Shown: one piece after another, positions 37,637 through 48,735 of the stretch
Layout of the letters: the number at the start of each line of letters is the position of its first letter
How positions within the stretch are numbered: the stretch's first letter is position 1
NCBI GenBank assembly: GCA_001972305.1
Contig: BDDD01001797.1
Location: 62,001 to 126,000, forward strand
Source of the DNA: Cephalotus follicularis
Lineage: Eukaryota; Streptophyta; Magnoliopsida; Oxalidales; Cephalotaceae
DNA length: 64,000 bases
Direction: 5' to 3'
Translations under genes and position numbers: made by a program
Notes under the pieces: model-generated
Databases searched by the model: none
What the model saw: only the letters and a program-made list of their open reading frames with translations
Told to the model about the DNA's origin: nothing

Positions 37637-38118
37637 TCTTTCGACTTAGAGCATCAGCTACCACATTTGCTTTACCAGGATGGTACTGAATGTTCATATC
37701 ATAGTCTTTCAGAAGTTCTAGCCATCTTCTCTGACGCATGTTCAACTCTTTCTGTGTAAAGATATACTTGAGACTTTTATGATCGGTAAAGACGTCACAA
37801 GTTTCTCCATACAAGTAGTGCCTCCAAATCTTCAACGCAAACACTACCGCTGCCAACTCGAGATCATGTGTAGGATAGTTCACTTCATAAGGCTTCAACT
37901 GTCTCGAAGCATAAGCTATCACATGACCGTGTTGCATCAGAACACATCCCAAACCCTTCTTAGAAGCATCGCTGTAAATCTGGTATCCACCCGATGGTAA
38001 ACGAAGAATTGGTGCTGACACAAGACCATTCTTCAATTTCTCGAAACTTGCTTCTCACTCTTCATTCCATTCAAACTTCGCTCCCTTCCTCATAAGCTGA
38101 GTAAGTGGTAGGGCTATA
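37637..38118 (-). pseudogene. Gypsy-2 RNase H
   Basis: The frame gives [15 protein letters not shown], then [15 protein letters not shown] (first catalytic Asp), [36 protein letters not shown] (catalytic Glu), [11 protein letters not shown] (catalytic Asp) and [17 protein letters not shown], the usual end of gypsy RNase H. An in-frame TGA lies near 38055, just before the domain (WNEE-stop-EASFEK). The catalytic residues are intact. The copy is separated from the reverse transcriptase by the 341-bp LTR and from integrase by the 1678-bp LTR. Confidence 0.9.
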
Positions 38119-38459
38119 TGTTAGATATGGGTGTCCCTACATGCCACGAGGGGTGGCTGTACGCAAATGTATAGACACTCTTTATGTAAACATTCTTAAT
38201 TCCATTATTGTTTTAAGTGCAATTTTTATGTGACAATTCCTTAGGGTTAGAGTACCCTATCCAAATCCGAATCTTGCATGCTTATAAACCTGCAAAGGAT
38301 TCATTTAAATGTCCAATTAGAGATCCTAGGATGAAATTGGGGCATTTACGGGTATTGGTCAAGGGTGGTTCCTTCACCGGAACATAAATTTTAAAATTGA
38401 GCACCTATAACCCTAATGTCCTGAATGTTTTTCTTCCGCTGCTTTCCCAATTTCCAACA
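38119..38459 (+). mobile_element. Miniature copia solo LTR (341 bp) in Gypsy-2
   Basis: It starts TGTTAGATATGGGTGTCCC and ends TTTCCAACA, flanked by perfect TSD CTATA (38114-38118, 38460-38464). Both ends resemble the Copia-A/B LTRs (2.5 kb), and its middle has AGAGATCCTAGGATGAAATTGG, as in 12680-12700. It is thus a strongly shortened member of that family. It contains neither primer site nor coding sequence. Confidence 0.88.
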
Positions 38460-38464
38460 CTATA

Positions 38465-39199
38465 GACGAAAATCTTCCATAAACCGCCTATAATATCCAT
38501 CCAAACCCAAGAAGCTCCTCACTTCCGTCACTGTGGTAGGTCTCGGCCATTTCGTAATAGCCTCAACTTTAGCAGGATCCACACAAATACCTTCCGCTAT
38601 AACCACATGACCCAAAAACGCCACTTGTTCCAACCAGAACTCACACTTCGAGAACTTCGCGTATAACTGATTCTTTCTCAGAATCCCCAACACAAAGCGA
38701 AGTTGTTCTTCATGTTCTTCCTTCGACTTGGAATACACGAGAATGTCATCTATGAATAGAATAACAAACTGATCCAAGTACTCATGAAAAACATTATTCA
38801 TCAGATCCATGAAAACTGTCGGTGCATTAGTGAGTCCGAAAGGCATCACCAAAAACTCATAATTCCCATATCGCGTACGGAAAGCAGTTTTAGGCACATC
38901 TTTATCCTTTATCCGAAGCTGATGATATCCCGATCTCAAATCGATCTTCGAGAAATACCGAGCACCTTGGAGTTGATCAAGCAAGTCATCAATCCTAGGT
39001 AGCGGGTATTTATTCCGAACAGTGATTCGGTTCAACTCTCTGTAGTCTATACATAACCTCATAGACCCATCTTTCTTCTTCACAAAAATAACCGGAGCAC
39101 CCCACGGTGAAACACTCGGCCGAATGAAACCCCGATCCAACAGCTCTTGCAACTGTTCCTTCAACTCTTGCAGTTCCAACGGTGCCATTCTGTAAGGTG
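38465..39199 (-). pseudogene. Gypsy-2 reverse transcriptase
   Basis: About 240 codons are open without a stop. Motifs: [47 protein letters not shown] (first catalytic Asp), [20 protein letters not shown], and [13 protein letters not shown], where F-I-D-D is the gypsy form of the YxDD box with both Asp present. Then LGHVV and [16 protein letters not shown]. The domain itself looks functional; it is broken off at its end by the 341-bp LTR and at its start by the 2276-bp LTR. It would copy the element RNA into DNA. Confidence 0.92.
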
Positions 39200-39892
39200 C
39201 CTTATGTAACGCCCCAGATCCGAGTCCACTTTATGCTCAAAGCGAACTTCGAGGATTCGGTGTGTTACGTAGGGGTGAAACCTTTAATCCTTTAACAATC
39301 TTACTTAATTGCTATTATCTATAAATAATTTGATATACTAAACCTTAAAATTTTATACTCTTATTTAAATCATCATAACATCTTACATCTTCACAGGATC
39401 TATCAAAAGTCATAATACAGCGGAAAACATTAGTTTATAATGTCATAAACTATTACACAAACTATATTTCGTAACATAATTAGTAACATAATTTCCTTCC
39501 GAAATATCACTTATGAGCTCCTGCCAAAGCTCGACTTTCCTCGTTCAATCTTTCCCTGAAAAAATTTTAGTTGAAAACAAAAACATTGAAAGGAGTGAGC
39601 ACCAAAATAGCTCAGTAAGAATTATCGTAATAAAACATTATTGAAATTCATTTTCTGGTATTTTTATAAAACCATTATATTTCACATTCATTCATTTCTT
39701 TTCTGATCATATCTCATGAATCAGAATTTTTCATAAATACTGAGGGGTTGTAAAAACATAAATAACCCTGTTCAACCTTCGCTTCATCGGGGCATTGTGC
39801 ACTCCCCGATTACTATCATTACTAAGCATGCAAGCCCGAGAGCACTCTCCGCTCCTTAACATTAATCTTTTACTAGATTAATCCACCCTGGA

Positions 39893-40698
39893 TCGCAATC
39901 CAGTCGTTGTTCATCTCAGTATGTTGCATTTTCTCATTTGTAAAAATAATCATTTCTTGATACTTCGAGTGATCAGCTCAAAGCATCCATAAATAATTTT
40001 GTACAACATTTTCTAGAATTTATATTTCAAACGAAAATATTTTAAAATGGTAATATATAATTTCGTTAAGAAATTGGCAGCAATTCAACATAGAATTTAA
40101 GAATTTACATAAATTTAATATAGACATTTTACCACGAATATTGGCAGAAATTTAAAATACAGGAACGTAATAATTATAAAAGATATATACAGATAAGTTA
40201 TTTAAATATCGAGCATAAAAATTGCTTAATTGAAATATTAAATTAAAAATTAACTTCCTCCACTCGGTCAGACGGATATACCGATCATATTGATATCGCA
40301 ATCCAGTCGTTGTTCATCTCAGTATGTTGCATTTTCTCATTTGTAAAAATAATCATTTCTTGATACTTCGAGTGATCAGCTCAAAGCATCCATAAATAAT
40401 TTTGTACAACATTTTCTAGAATTTATATTTCAAACGAAAATATTTTAAAATGGTAATATATAATTTCGTTAAGAAATTGGCAGCAATTCAACATAGAATT
40501 TAAGAATTTACATAAATTTAATATAGACATTTTACCACGAATATTGGCAGAAATTTAAAATACAGGAACGTAATAATTATAAAAGATATATACAGATAAG
40601 TTATTTAAATATCGAGCATAAAAATTGCTTAATTGAAATATTAAATTAAAAATTAACTTCCTCCACTCGGTCAGACGGATATACCGATCATATTGAAG
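39893..40698. repeat. Tandem duplication, two 403-bp copies
   Basis: 39893-40295 and 40296-40698 both run from TCGCAATCCAGTCGTTG to CCGATCATATTGA. I found no difference by eye. See the finding on its origin. Confidence 0.9.
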
Positions 40699-41039
40699 GG
40701 AAAGTGAAATAAAATTTAGCTGAATACTAAAATAAATTACTTTAAAAGAATGAGTAGAAATTCCTAACATAAAGTATTTTTATAAAAAGAACAGGAGTCC
40801 TTACTTTGCTTTATCTCCTTTTCTCTTTTCTCCACACTGAAGAAATTATTATGCTAAAATCCCAACAAAATTCTCTTTTCTCCTCTTTCCTTCTTTCTCT
40901 TTCTCTCTTCCTTCTCTCCTTTCTCTTTCTCTCTTCCTTCTCTCCTTTCCCTCAAATTTTCTTCTACTGATCACTGCTATTTATAGAAAAATTTGCCGCC
41001 TCCATTCGTTGCTTGTGGCGTACAAAATATCAGAAAAAA

Positions 41040-41365
41040 CGACTCAAAGCGTCGACGGTTTCTCTCTAAGCGTCTACGGTTAAGGGTTTTACCTGAACTT
41101 TTTCATCTCTATCCCGACTAAAGCATTGACGCTTTATTACAAAGCGTCGCCGCTTTTAAGTCTTCGTCAACGTCAATGTCAACGTCAACGTCAACTGACC
41201 CACCTGACTTTAAAGCGTCGACCTTTACATTTAGAGCGTCGACCGTTACCCAAAGCGTCGACTCTTTATCCCTAAGCGTCGACGGTTTGAACTGGTTTAA
41301 AACGCAGATAGAAGGGTTCTAAGCGTCGACCGTCACTACCAAAGCGTCGGCGCTTTAAGTGGAAC
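41040..41365. repeat. Array of GCGTCGAC-type palindromes in the solo gypsy LTR
   Basis: About nine variants of AAGCGTCGACGGTT or AAAGCGTCGACC (near 41048, 41067, 41125, 41145, 41213, 41236, 41256, 41274, 41322, 41342). The block GTCAACGTCAATGTCAACGTC (41166-41194) is a small related run. Confidence 0.8.
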
Positions 41366-41485
41366 CCCCGTACTCCCCGAGCGTAGGGTCGTACTACGGG
41401 TCCCTTGAAATATTTGCCAACTACACCAAAGCAATCATTTTCCATAATTAATATCTTACATGGAAATTTGGGTCCTTACACCTTA

Positions 41486-43245
41486 GATATAGGTGTCGCT
41501 CTGAGAATGAGTTCGATGGTAAACTCCACTTCCCGTTGCGGTGGTAAACCCGGTAACTCTTCCGGAAACACATCAGCAAATTCTCTAACCACAGGATAGT
41601 CTTCAAGGCGAGACTCAACCTTTGAGACATCCTTCACAACAGCTAAGAAACCTTCAGCGCCCTTAGCCACCAATTTCCGAGCTTTCAGAGCTGATATAAC
41701 CTTCATTTCCTTCCTCGGCTGTGAACCCTGATAAACAAACTCAGGACTATTCACATCCCCAAACAGAACCCTTCGAGCATAGCAGTCGATCGTAGCCCGA
41801 TGACGATCCAACCAGTTCATTCCCAAAATCATATCGAAGTCGTACATATCGATAGTCAAAAGATCAGCATCACGAACCCGATCATCGAAAACAAGAGGAC
41901 AAGCATAAAAGCACTCAGATATCACAACAGAAGAACCCGTAGGGGTCGAAACAACGAAAGCTGGATCAAGCAACTGAGAAAACATCCCAAGATGCCGAAC
42001 AAAAGACCTCGCCACAACCGAGTGGGTCAATCCAGTATCATACAAAACATAAGCCCGACGGCTACCAACATAAATAAAGCCCGAAACTGTACTTGGTGCG
42101 TTAGCTGCCTGCTGAGTCGTGATAGCAAAGACACGACCTCCCACGTTGCGCTGTCCATGATCTGCATTATTCCCCTTCCTTTCCTTCACACGAGGGTCTG
42201 GACAATCCTTCACGAAATGCCCTTTCTGCCCACACACAAAACAGGCCCCAATAGCCTTATAGCATACTCCCACCGGATGCTGTCTACCACACAGATCACA
42301 CTTGGCAATCTGGACATCCGCAGCTCCCTGAGTCTGCCTCTGGTCATTACCGGGCTCTTGCTGCCCCCGGTTATCATTTCTTTTCCCTCGCTTACCATTC
42401 CTATCCTTATTCTGTCCAGGACCTTGCCCCTGAGAACCACCTCTGTTTCTCTTTCTGTCAAACTCCTGTCGAGCAGCCTGGAAATCTAACCTTTCCAGCT
42501 CAATGTTCTTTGCCGCATTAGCCACTTCAGATACATCAGCAAACCTGGTGTTGATCAATTTACCCCGAAACTAGTAGTGCAACTTCCACTTGAACTTTTC
42601 TGCCTGCTCCAATGCTGTCCCTGCCGCAGAACCAGCAAAACCAGCAAGCCTAGTGAAACGGGTCAAAAACTTCGTCACCGACTCTCCATCCTTCTGTCTG
42701 GTATTGATAAACTCTCTGGCGTAAGCCTCCTTATCATAGGTGGGAAAGTACTGCTGATAAAAGACCTCGCAAAACTCAGACCAGGTCAAAGTCTCCGTAT
42801 AGTTGCCACCCTTAGCCAAAACCACAGCTTTCCACCATTTCTGAGCATCACCCTCAAGCTTGTACACAGCTAACTTAATCTTCTGTTCGTCACTGCAACC
42901 AAGCACATCAAAGATCTTGTCCATATTAGCAATCCAGTGCTCAGCTTCCACCGGAGTCACGGCTGAGCTGAAAGACTGCGGTCTCTGCTTCTGGAACCGC
43001 TCAAGCCAAACATAAGTGGGCGTATCAGTCCTATCCCCAGCATCTCTTCCCAACTGGACATCAGCTGGAGCGTCATTAGCAACAACCGGCTCCCTAAGGC
43101 CCTGATTCTGATTCTGCTCACTCAATACGCGTCGTATCTCCTGAGCGACTGCTTGACGTACAAGCTGCTCCATAGTAGGCTCATTTCTGACTTCTTGAGC
43201 CTCAGCGGGTGCAGTCCTCCGAGCAGCATTTCTTGTACGTGCCAT
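41486..43245 (-). pseudogene. Gypsy-2 gag and protease
   Basis: The likely start is the ATG at 43245 (MARTRNAARRTAPAEAQEV). Gag capsid region: ERFQKQRPQSFSS, AEHWIANMDKIFDVLGCSDE, AVYKLEGDAQKWWKAV, FYQQYFPTYDKEAYAREF. One TAG (about 42571, after KWKLHY) is the only interruption; the same frame continues. The second half has a basic linker, two zinc knuckles (CDLCGRQHPVGVC and CFVCGQKGHFVKDC) and protease with VLYDTGLTHS (Asp-Thr-Gly; gypsy elements often have DTGASHS, here Leu-Thr-His). DMILGMNWLDRHRATIDC follows. The frame runs into the nested LTR after RATPISK. Gag and protease are fused in one frame, usual for chromoviruses. Confidence 0.92.
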
Positions 43246-43395
43246 CTACGAAAAGGCGTTTAAACACAAAACATCACAAGGAACAAAACAGAAAGCAGAA
43301 AACATATCCGAAAATCATAACGAAGCAGCCTAACCCGGTATCTACCCAATATCACAGGTCAAACCTAGTTAGGTCTTCTAAGGAAACAAAACCTA

Positions 43396-43408
43396 TTCTC
43401 TGATACCA
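43396..43408 (-). other. Primer-binding site of Gypsy-2
   Basis: On -, TGGTATCAGAGAA lies five bases after the LTR end GGGGTGTTACA. It matches the initiator-methionine tRNA end. The short leader to the gag ATG is about 150 nt. Confidence 0.9.
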
Positions 43409-43413
43409 CAATC

Positions 43414-46144
43414 TGTAACACCCCAGGACGGCGGGAGTCGTCACAGGGTCATATCATACATAACATAACTTATCAAATCTTAAGGTTTACTTTATTAGCC
43501 AATAACAGCCAGAAACGTGGCGGTCTTATCAAAACAATAATACTTAAAAACTTAACCATTTAACATATTAAGTAGTTTGCGGAAAACCTAAAACATAATT
43601 TAGTTCAAATTTAAAAACATAAGACATAATAATCCATGTTTCAGACCACTAAACATAACATAAGGATCACTCTCATAAGGATCCAACACATAGGGTGGTC
43701 ATCACTCAATCACGCTTTCCCCCGCTGCTCCTGAAAACCTGCCGCATGAAAACCAAAACGCGGCTGAGCAAACCTCAGTACGGATAAGGGAAATAAAATA
43801 GTAAACGATAATTTAAAAACGTTAATATTTTAATAATGACATAACAGAAATCTTTAATAGATAAAACAGTTTAATCATATTCGAATGAGAATTGCATATT
43901 TTTTCGAAACAATTACGGAACATTTCAAAACATCACAAATCATAATTCATAAAACATACCGAGCCATATTCATATCACATATCATAAATTTTGGCAAGGG
44001 AGGCGCTAATTCCACATGCCCACTAGAATTGAAGTGTACGGCGCTACACAAGTCAATTCTCACATACACACATCCGATCACACCTCGGACCATATGTCTG
44101 AATTCACCTCAGATCACATAAACTAGAATTGATTCATACGCCTCTATCATACATAGCAGATCCACAAATCCACCTCATGGGATTCGTTCATACACTTAGT
44201 GACGCCGTAGTCTAATCACACCGCTACGGAAGTGTCACGTCCCCGTGCCAGGCCCACGACGTGCCTATGGTACGCCCCATAGGTGGGTACAATACTCAGT
44301 ATTTATTTTTAATATAATTGATTTATCAAAATCAACTTAAAATCACTTGACATATGTTTTCTCTCAACATATTCAGAAACCGTTCATAATGGTATCATAA
44401 CATATCGTATTATAACATATCAAGTCTTAACATATTGTATCATTTCATATCGCATGAATAAAGTCGAAATCATTTAAATATCAAACTAACATTAAATGCG
44501 AAACATGTCAAAGTCATAAAACATTCTCAATTTCATAAATGAAGATGCTCAGCAAAACAGTTTCAGTTCGAATATCAGATAGCCAAGGAACAGAAAATCC
44601 GTACCTTATGCGCTTACACGGTACTTACAAATAGGCGATGAAAAACAATTTCTCCTTTGAAGCACACAATCTAAAAGGAATTCAAAATCATACGTGTAAG
44701 AGTCTAAAACATATCAGAAGCATTAAACAGACTCTCAACAGTGTTTGGAAAAGACTCGGATCGATTCGAGGATTAAATCGATTAAAACAGTTGAAAACAG
44801 CACATTCCAGGGCAAAACAGACGACTAAAACAGGGCTCCAGTCGACTGGGGAGGCTTGGCAATCGACTTTTCATATGGTCCAGTCGACTACATAACCCAA
44901 AATGCAGGCAGTCGACTGTGTTCATCCCTCCAGTCGACTACACAACCATTCCAGCCGACTGTCCACAGAGACAGCCGACTGTTCTGGGCGACAGAACAGT
45001 TGGAAATTCGACGATTTGCTACTGAAAATGGTTCAAATGGTTTCTACATTAAACTAGAGACATATGGACATAAAAATATGATCATATATGACTAGTAGGT
45101 GAAATACAAACACAAATTTGACAAGGAAACAACATGATAGTGATTTAACTTACAAAAGGAACCAAGAAGACAATGGATGTACATGTCCAGATTCTGTTTC
45201 TAATTGATTACAGATGTTATAAAACAAGTTTGTGAAACATATATGAGTATAAAACATGTTTACAATATCACTAACACATTGATAACATGTTTAGGCAAGA
45301 ATCAATGACCCAAAGACACTAAGAGCACAAAAAACTCAATTTTCACAACATTACAACAAAACCATTGTAAAAGGGACGAATTCACTGACCTGTAGTGATG
45401 TTAAGGACACAGAAACTAGCAGGAGGAACACAAACACAAACACACAATCTGATGTGACAAAAACAGAGACCAAAAGAAACCAAAATAAAGAGAAGTTTAG
45501 CAAACCCAAAGAATTCAACTTGAAGAACAACTAAGGATTAAGATTACCTCTACGAATTTTGAAGAATGAATCACATAGCAGTTTGTTACACACTAACAAG
45601 ATAGAATCTGCAGTGGCTTGCAATAATGATGGGGGTAACATATAAAATGACAATGGCACTCAAAGAAAGGAGAAAGGAGGAGACGTGATTTGACAAAAGA
45701 GGAAGAAAGGAGACTTTTCTGGATTTTGAAATGGAAAAGAGAGACTTTAGCATGACATTTGATGGTGGGAGGAAGGAATTTGCTGGAAAGAAGGAGGAAG
45801 ATGGGAGGAAGTAGGAGAAAAGTGGGAGAAAATGTTAAGATAGGAAAAAAGTAAATTTAAAGAAATAATAATAAAAGGAATTAATAATAAAAGGGAAATA
45901 AGAAATATTAAAATAAAAGATAAATAATTTGTTTTTAATAAAATAAGTTTTGGATTATAATAAAATAAATAAAACCCAAACCCAACATAGCATAACATAC
46001 CAAATTTTCGGACTGGTAACAGTCAGCTCAATTCACATAAACTCTATCATAGGGCAACCAGACTTTTAAAATTAAACTAAATTAAAAGCCCAAAAACACA
46101 AATAAAATCCGTAAAATATATTTACGAATGAGCTGGGTATTACA
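43414..46144 (-). mobile_element. 5' LTR of Gypsy-2 (2731 bp, complete)
   Basis: Complete copy, ends as given for the element. Conserved blocks on +: CTGCCGCATGAAAAC...CGCGGCTGAGCAAACCTC (43739-43779) and CCTATGGTACGCCCCATAGG (44264-44283), also present in the LTRs at 29193-33036 and 55305-57634. It carries a GTCGAC array at 44815-45000. Confidence 0.92.
44815..45000. repeat. Array of AGTCGACT-type palindromes in the Gypsy-2 5' LTR
   Basis: About nine units, for example CCAGTCGACTGG near 44841, CCAGTCGACTAC near 44880, GCAGTCGACTGT near 44908, CCAGTCGACTAC near 44931, CCAGCCGACTGT near 44952. The matching part of the 3' LTR is inside the sequence lost at the N. Confidence 0.82.
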
Positions 46145-48044
46145 GTCACAATATTAATCCTACAATCAGTGTAATAGTGAACCCATAGGGTCACACACAA
46201 TACGGGCTGATATTTCCAACACGTGATGAGAGAAAAATAATTGGGATGTTATTTTCTAATTATATTTAATGAGATTATATATATATATATATTTAATGAG
46301 ATTAAATATAAATATAATTAATGAGATTAATTATCTTTAATGAGATTAAGGAAAGAAAGACTATCTAAGGAAGAATCCTGAATGCATTAGGAAACCCTAA
46401 GCATGATAGGATAAGAGTTTGTGTTCTAATATGATTGTCTACCAGCAAGTATATATAGAACTCACCCCCTTTCCTATAGAGAGTTGTTGGATGTTTTTGT
46501 CCTCTCTCTTGGTGTCTTCTCTCCTCTCTCTCATATCCAATCAAGAGTTGAAGGTTTGGAAAACCTGGTGTTGGAGATTGAAGCTTGGTGTGGATACCTT
46601 GGAGGCTTTCTATACTTGGAAGCTAGAACTGTTTCAAACGTTCAACAAGTAGTTGTGCTTTTGGAAGCAAGAAGACTCATTAAAGAAAGAAGGAGCCGCT
46701 CCATTCATGTGAGTAATTCTGCCTGATCCTCCCTATTGATTTATATCTAACTATATATATATGCTCAAAAGATACTGGAAACGAACCATATGGATTGATA
46801 TTCATGAGATGATAACACAATATATGTTTTAGGGTTTTATGCATATAGATATTTTATTGCCTCAATTGCCATAAGGTTCCAACACTGTAACGCCCGGGAT
46901 TTTTGTACAATGTAATGTTTTTAATTCTCGATGTAGCCTATTAGAGAATTAATAAGAATAATGAAATTACCAAATTTGATTATGTTTTTCCCTATTATAA
47001 TGTCGATTGTGAGTAAGAAAAGTCAAAGGTGTTAAAAGGAATTTTGATAGTGGGAAAGACACTCCAAACAGCCGGCTGGATGATGAAACAGTCCACTAAG
47101 GGACTGTATAACTTGACAATCGGCTGGTGGGATGACCAGCCGACTGGTAGACTATCGAGCCACCTGGCAGTACAACGGCCAAGTGAACAGCTAACTGTTG
47201 GGAAATAACATTCGATTGGTTTGTGCTCTGTTTTTATGCAACATGTGAAAAGATCACATGCAGCAACTGATAGGAAAAATGGCATCTTTCAGGCGCCATC
47301 ACATGCCAAATAACGCGTGTTGGACATGCACCACAACCCCTGAACCTACAGAAACTGAATTGGAAGAATGGGAGTGACACGTGGGTGTGCATGCATTTGA
47401 TAGAGGAAGGGATGGCATTTAGTGCCATGCAAACGGACTGAGGGAGGGAGTGAGAGGAATACTGCATAAAAATGCCCTTCCCTTCATCTCTCTGACCCAG
47501 CATCTGAAAAAGAGAGAGATCAGAGAGAAAACAGTGAGAAATCTTGGGAGAAAGGGGGAAAATAGTATTTCTCCGTTGTTCAACCAACGAGCTCGGGTTG
47601 GAGCTACTGGATTGGGACTTGGAGCTACTGGGAGGCTCAAAGTTACTGGAGAGGAGACGTAAAGAAGTGGACTTCCGATTTCTAACTTGAAATCAAAGGT
47701 AGGGGTAATTGTAAGGAAATTATACATGTAAATTCGAGTTCCAAAATAATGTTGCTCATTGATGGATTGCATGTTAATATGGACTGTGGATTGTTGGATG
47801 AAGTATCATAGTTACGGTGATTCATTAACATGATAAGTATACTGGGTTCTAGATTGAGAATTGATTTGGTTGCATGCATTACCATGTTGAATTCACTGGT
47901 GTTGTGATGAAATGGAGAAAATACATGAAATTTGATTGTGTTCTGTGAACTATTGATGATATTCTATGGTATGAATACGGTAGAACGACTTGCAAATAAC
48001 TTGTGGAATGTAAATTGGATCATTTGCTTGTTACTACCGCCCAG

Positions 48045-48260
48045 AACAGCCGACTGTTGAAGGAAAATAGTTGACTGTTCAAGGTTCACAGCCGACTGTT
48101 AATGGAAAATAGTCGACTGTGCATGCATTAGTCTGCCCAGAAATGGCAGGATGTACATTGTTCATCTGTTACTCGCCCAGAACAGCCGACTGTTGGAGGA
48201 AAACAGTTGACTGCTCAAGGAAACAGACGACTGCTATGGGAAACAGCTGATTGTTGTAGA
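48045..48260. repeat. Array of CAGCCGACTGTT/AGTCGACTGT motifs
   Basis: Two sub-blocks, each introduced by GCCCAGAACAGCCGACTGTTG (near 48041 and 48176, one unit apart by about 135 bp), with variants AGTTGACTG, AGTCGACTG and AGACGACTG every 20-25 bp. A more divergent run lies at 47065-47205 (CAGCCGGCTGG, CAGCCGACTGG). Confidence 0.78.
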
Positions 48261-48589
48261 GAATAGTCGAACCTTAGGAAAAGTGGTAAACATAGGCGCG
48301 ACGCCAATGATCTTAGATGCATTCTGAGCATATGGTTGCATTATATATTGTACTGTTAACTGAACTGTGAACCGGATTGTGACTGTTTTTTGAAGTGTTT
48401 TATCATTTTAGAAGTTTATACATGATTTTAAATAAATCGTTATTTTGTACAAGAATACACATGTTTTCAAATGACTGGGGAAGTAATCTCCAAATATTGC
48501 GAACTGTTTAAAGAGATGGCTTGTACATCAAAATTATTGTTTCAAGTGTTTATAAATTATAAATTACTTGAGTTGACTGTTGAATGTGA

Positions 48590-48735
48590 TTTCCACTGTT
48601 GCCACTAGTGGGTATTGTTGTTGCTTAGCCACCGTGCTGGGTATCGTTGCTACTGTTGCCGTTAGCGGGGTATTGTTGGTACTTAGCCGCCGTGCTAGTA
48701 TCGTTTACTATGTCCAGACTGTTGTTACTTGCCAT
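48590..48735 (+). repeat. Three-unit repeat GCTTAGCCACCGTGCTGG-type
   Basis: Units containing (G/A)CTTAGCC(A/G)CCGTGCTGG or TTGCCATCGTGCTAG followed by TATCGTT lie near 48624, 48682 and 48730, period about 50-60 bp. They occupy the position where the related LTRs carry the CCTATGGTACGCCCCATAGG block. Confidence 0.65.

Larger units (their letters stand above)
39205..41480 (-). mobile_element. Gypsy-type solo LTR between protease and reverse transcriptase of Gypsy-2
   Basis: On - it begins TGTAAGGACCCAAATTTCC and ends GGATCTGGGGCGTTACA. The perfect TSD CCTTA (39200-39204, 41481-41485) cuts the linker just before [11 protein letters not shown]. It is 2276 bp. It contains an exact 403-bp tandem duplication and an array of GCGTCGAC palindromes. 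It is a different family from the Gypsy-2 LTR. Confidence 0.9.
33210..46144 (-). mobile_element. Gypsy-2: young chromodomain Ty3/gypsy element, Tekay/Del-like
   Basis: LTRs on - begin TGTAATACCCAGCTC and end GGGGTGTTACA, with the perfect TSD GTCAC (33205-33209, 46145-46149). Order on -: 5' LTR (43414-46144), primer site, gag, protease, reverse transcriptase, RNase H, integrase, chromodomain, polypurine tract, 3' LTR (33210-34346). The 865 bp alignable at the chromosome-right end of both LTRs differ at about ten positions by eye, so the insertion is recent. Three solo LTRs are nested in the coding part. The chromodomain marks it as a chromovirus; the long LTRs suggest Tekay/Del, an inference. 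Confidence 0.93.
28295..46884 (+). mobile_element. 3' LTR of Copia-C, split in three by two gypsy insertions
   Basis: Pieces 28295-29192, 33037-33209 and 46145-46884 align in order with 20927-22684. The first gap is the solo LTR 29193-33036, the second is Gypsy-2. Around the second breakpoint the LTR copies differ by a short length change. The piece at 46276-46292 carries an (AT)n run. Confidence 0.9.

Noticed and set aside
41800..42489. A 229-codon frame on +
   Set aside because: It is the antisense of the well-supported Gypsy-2 gag-protease frame on -.
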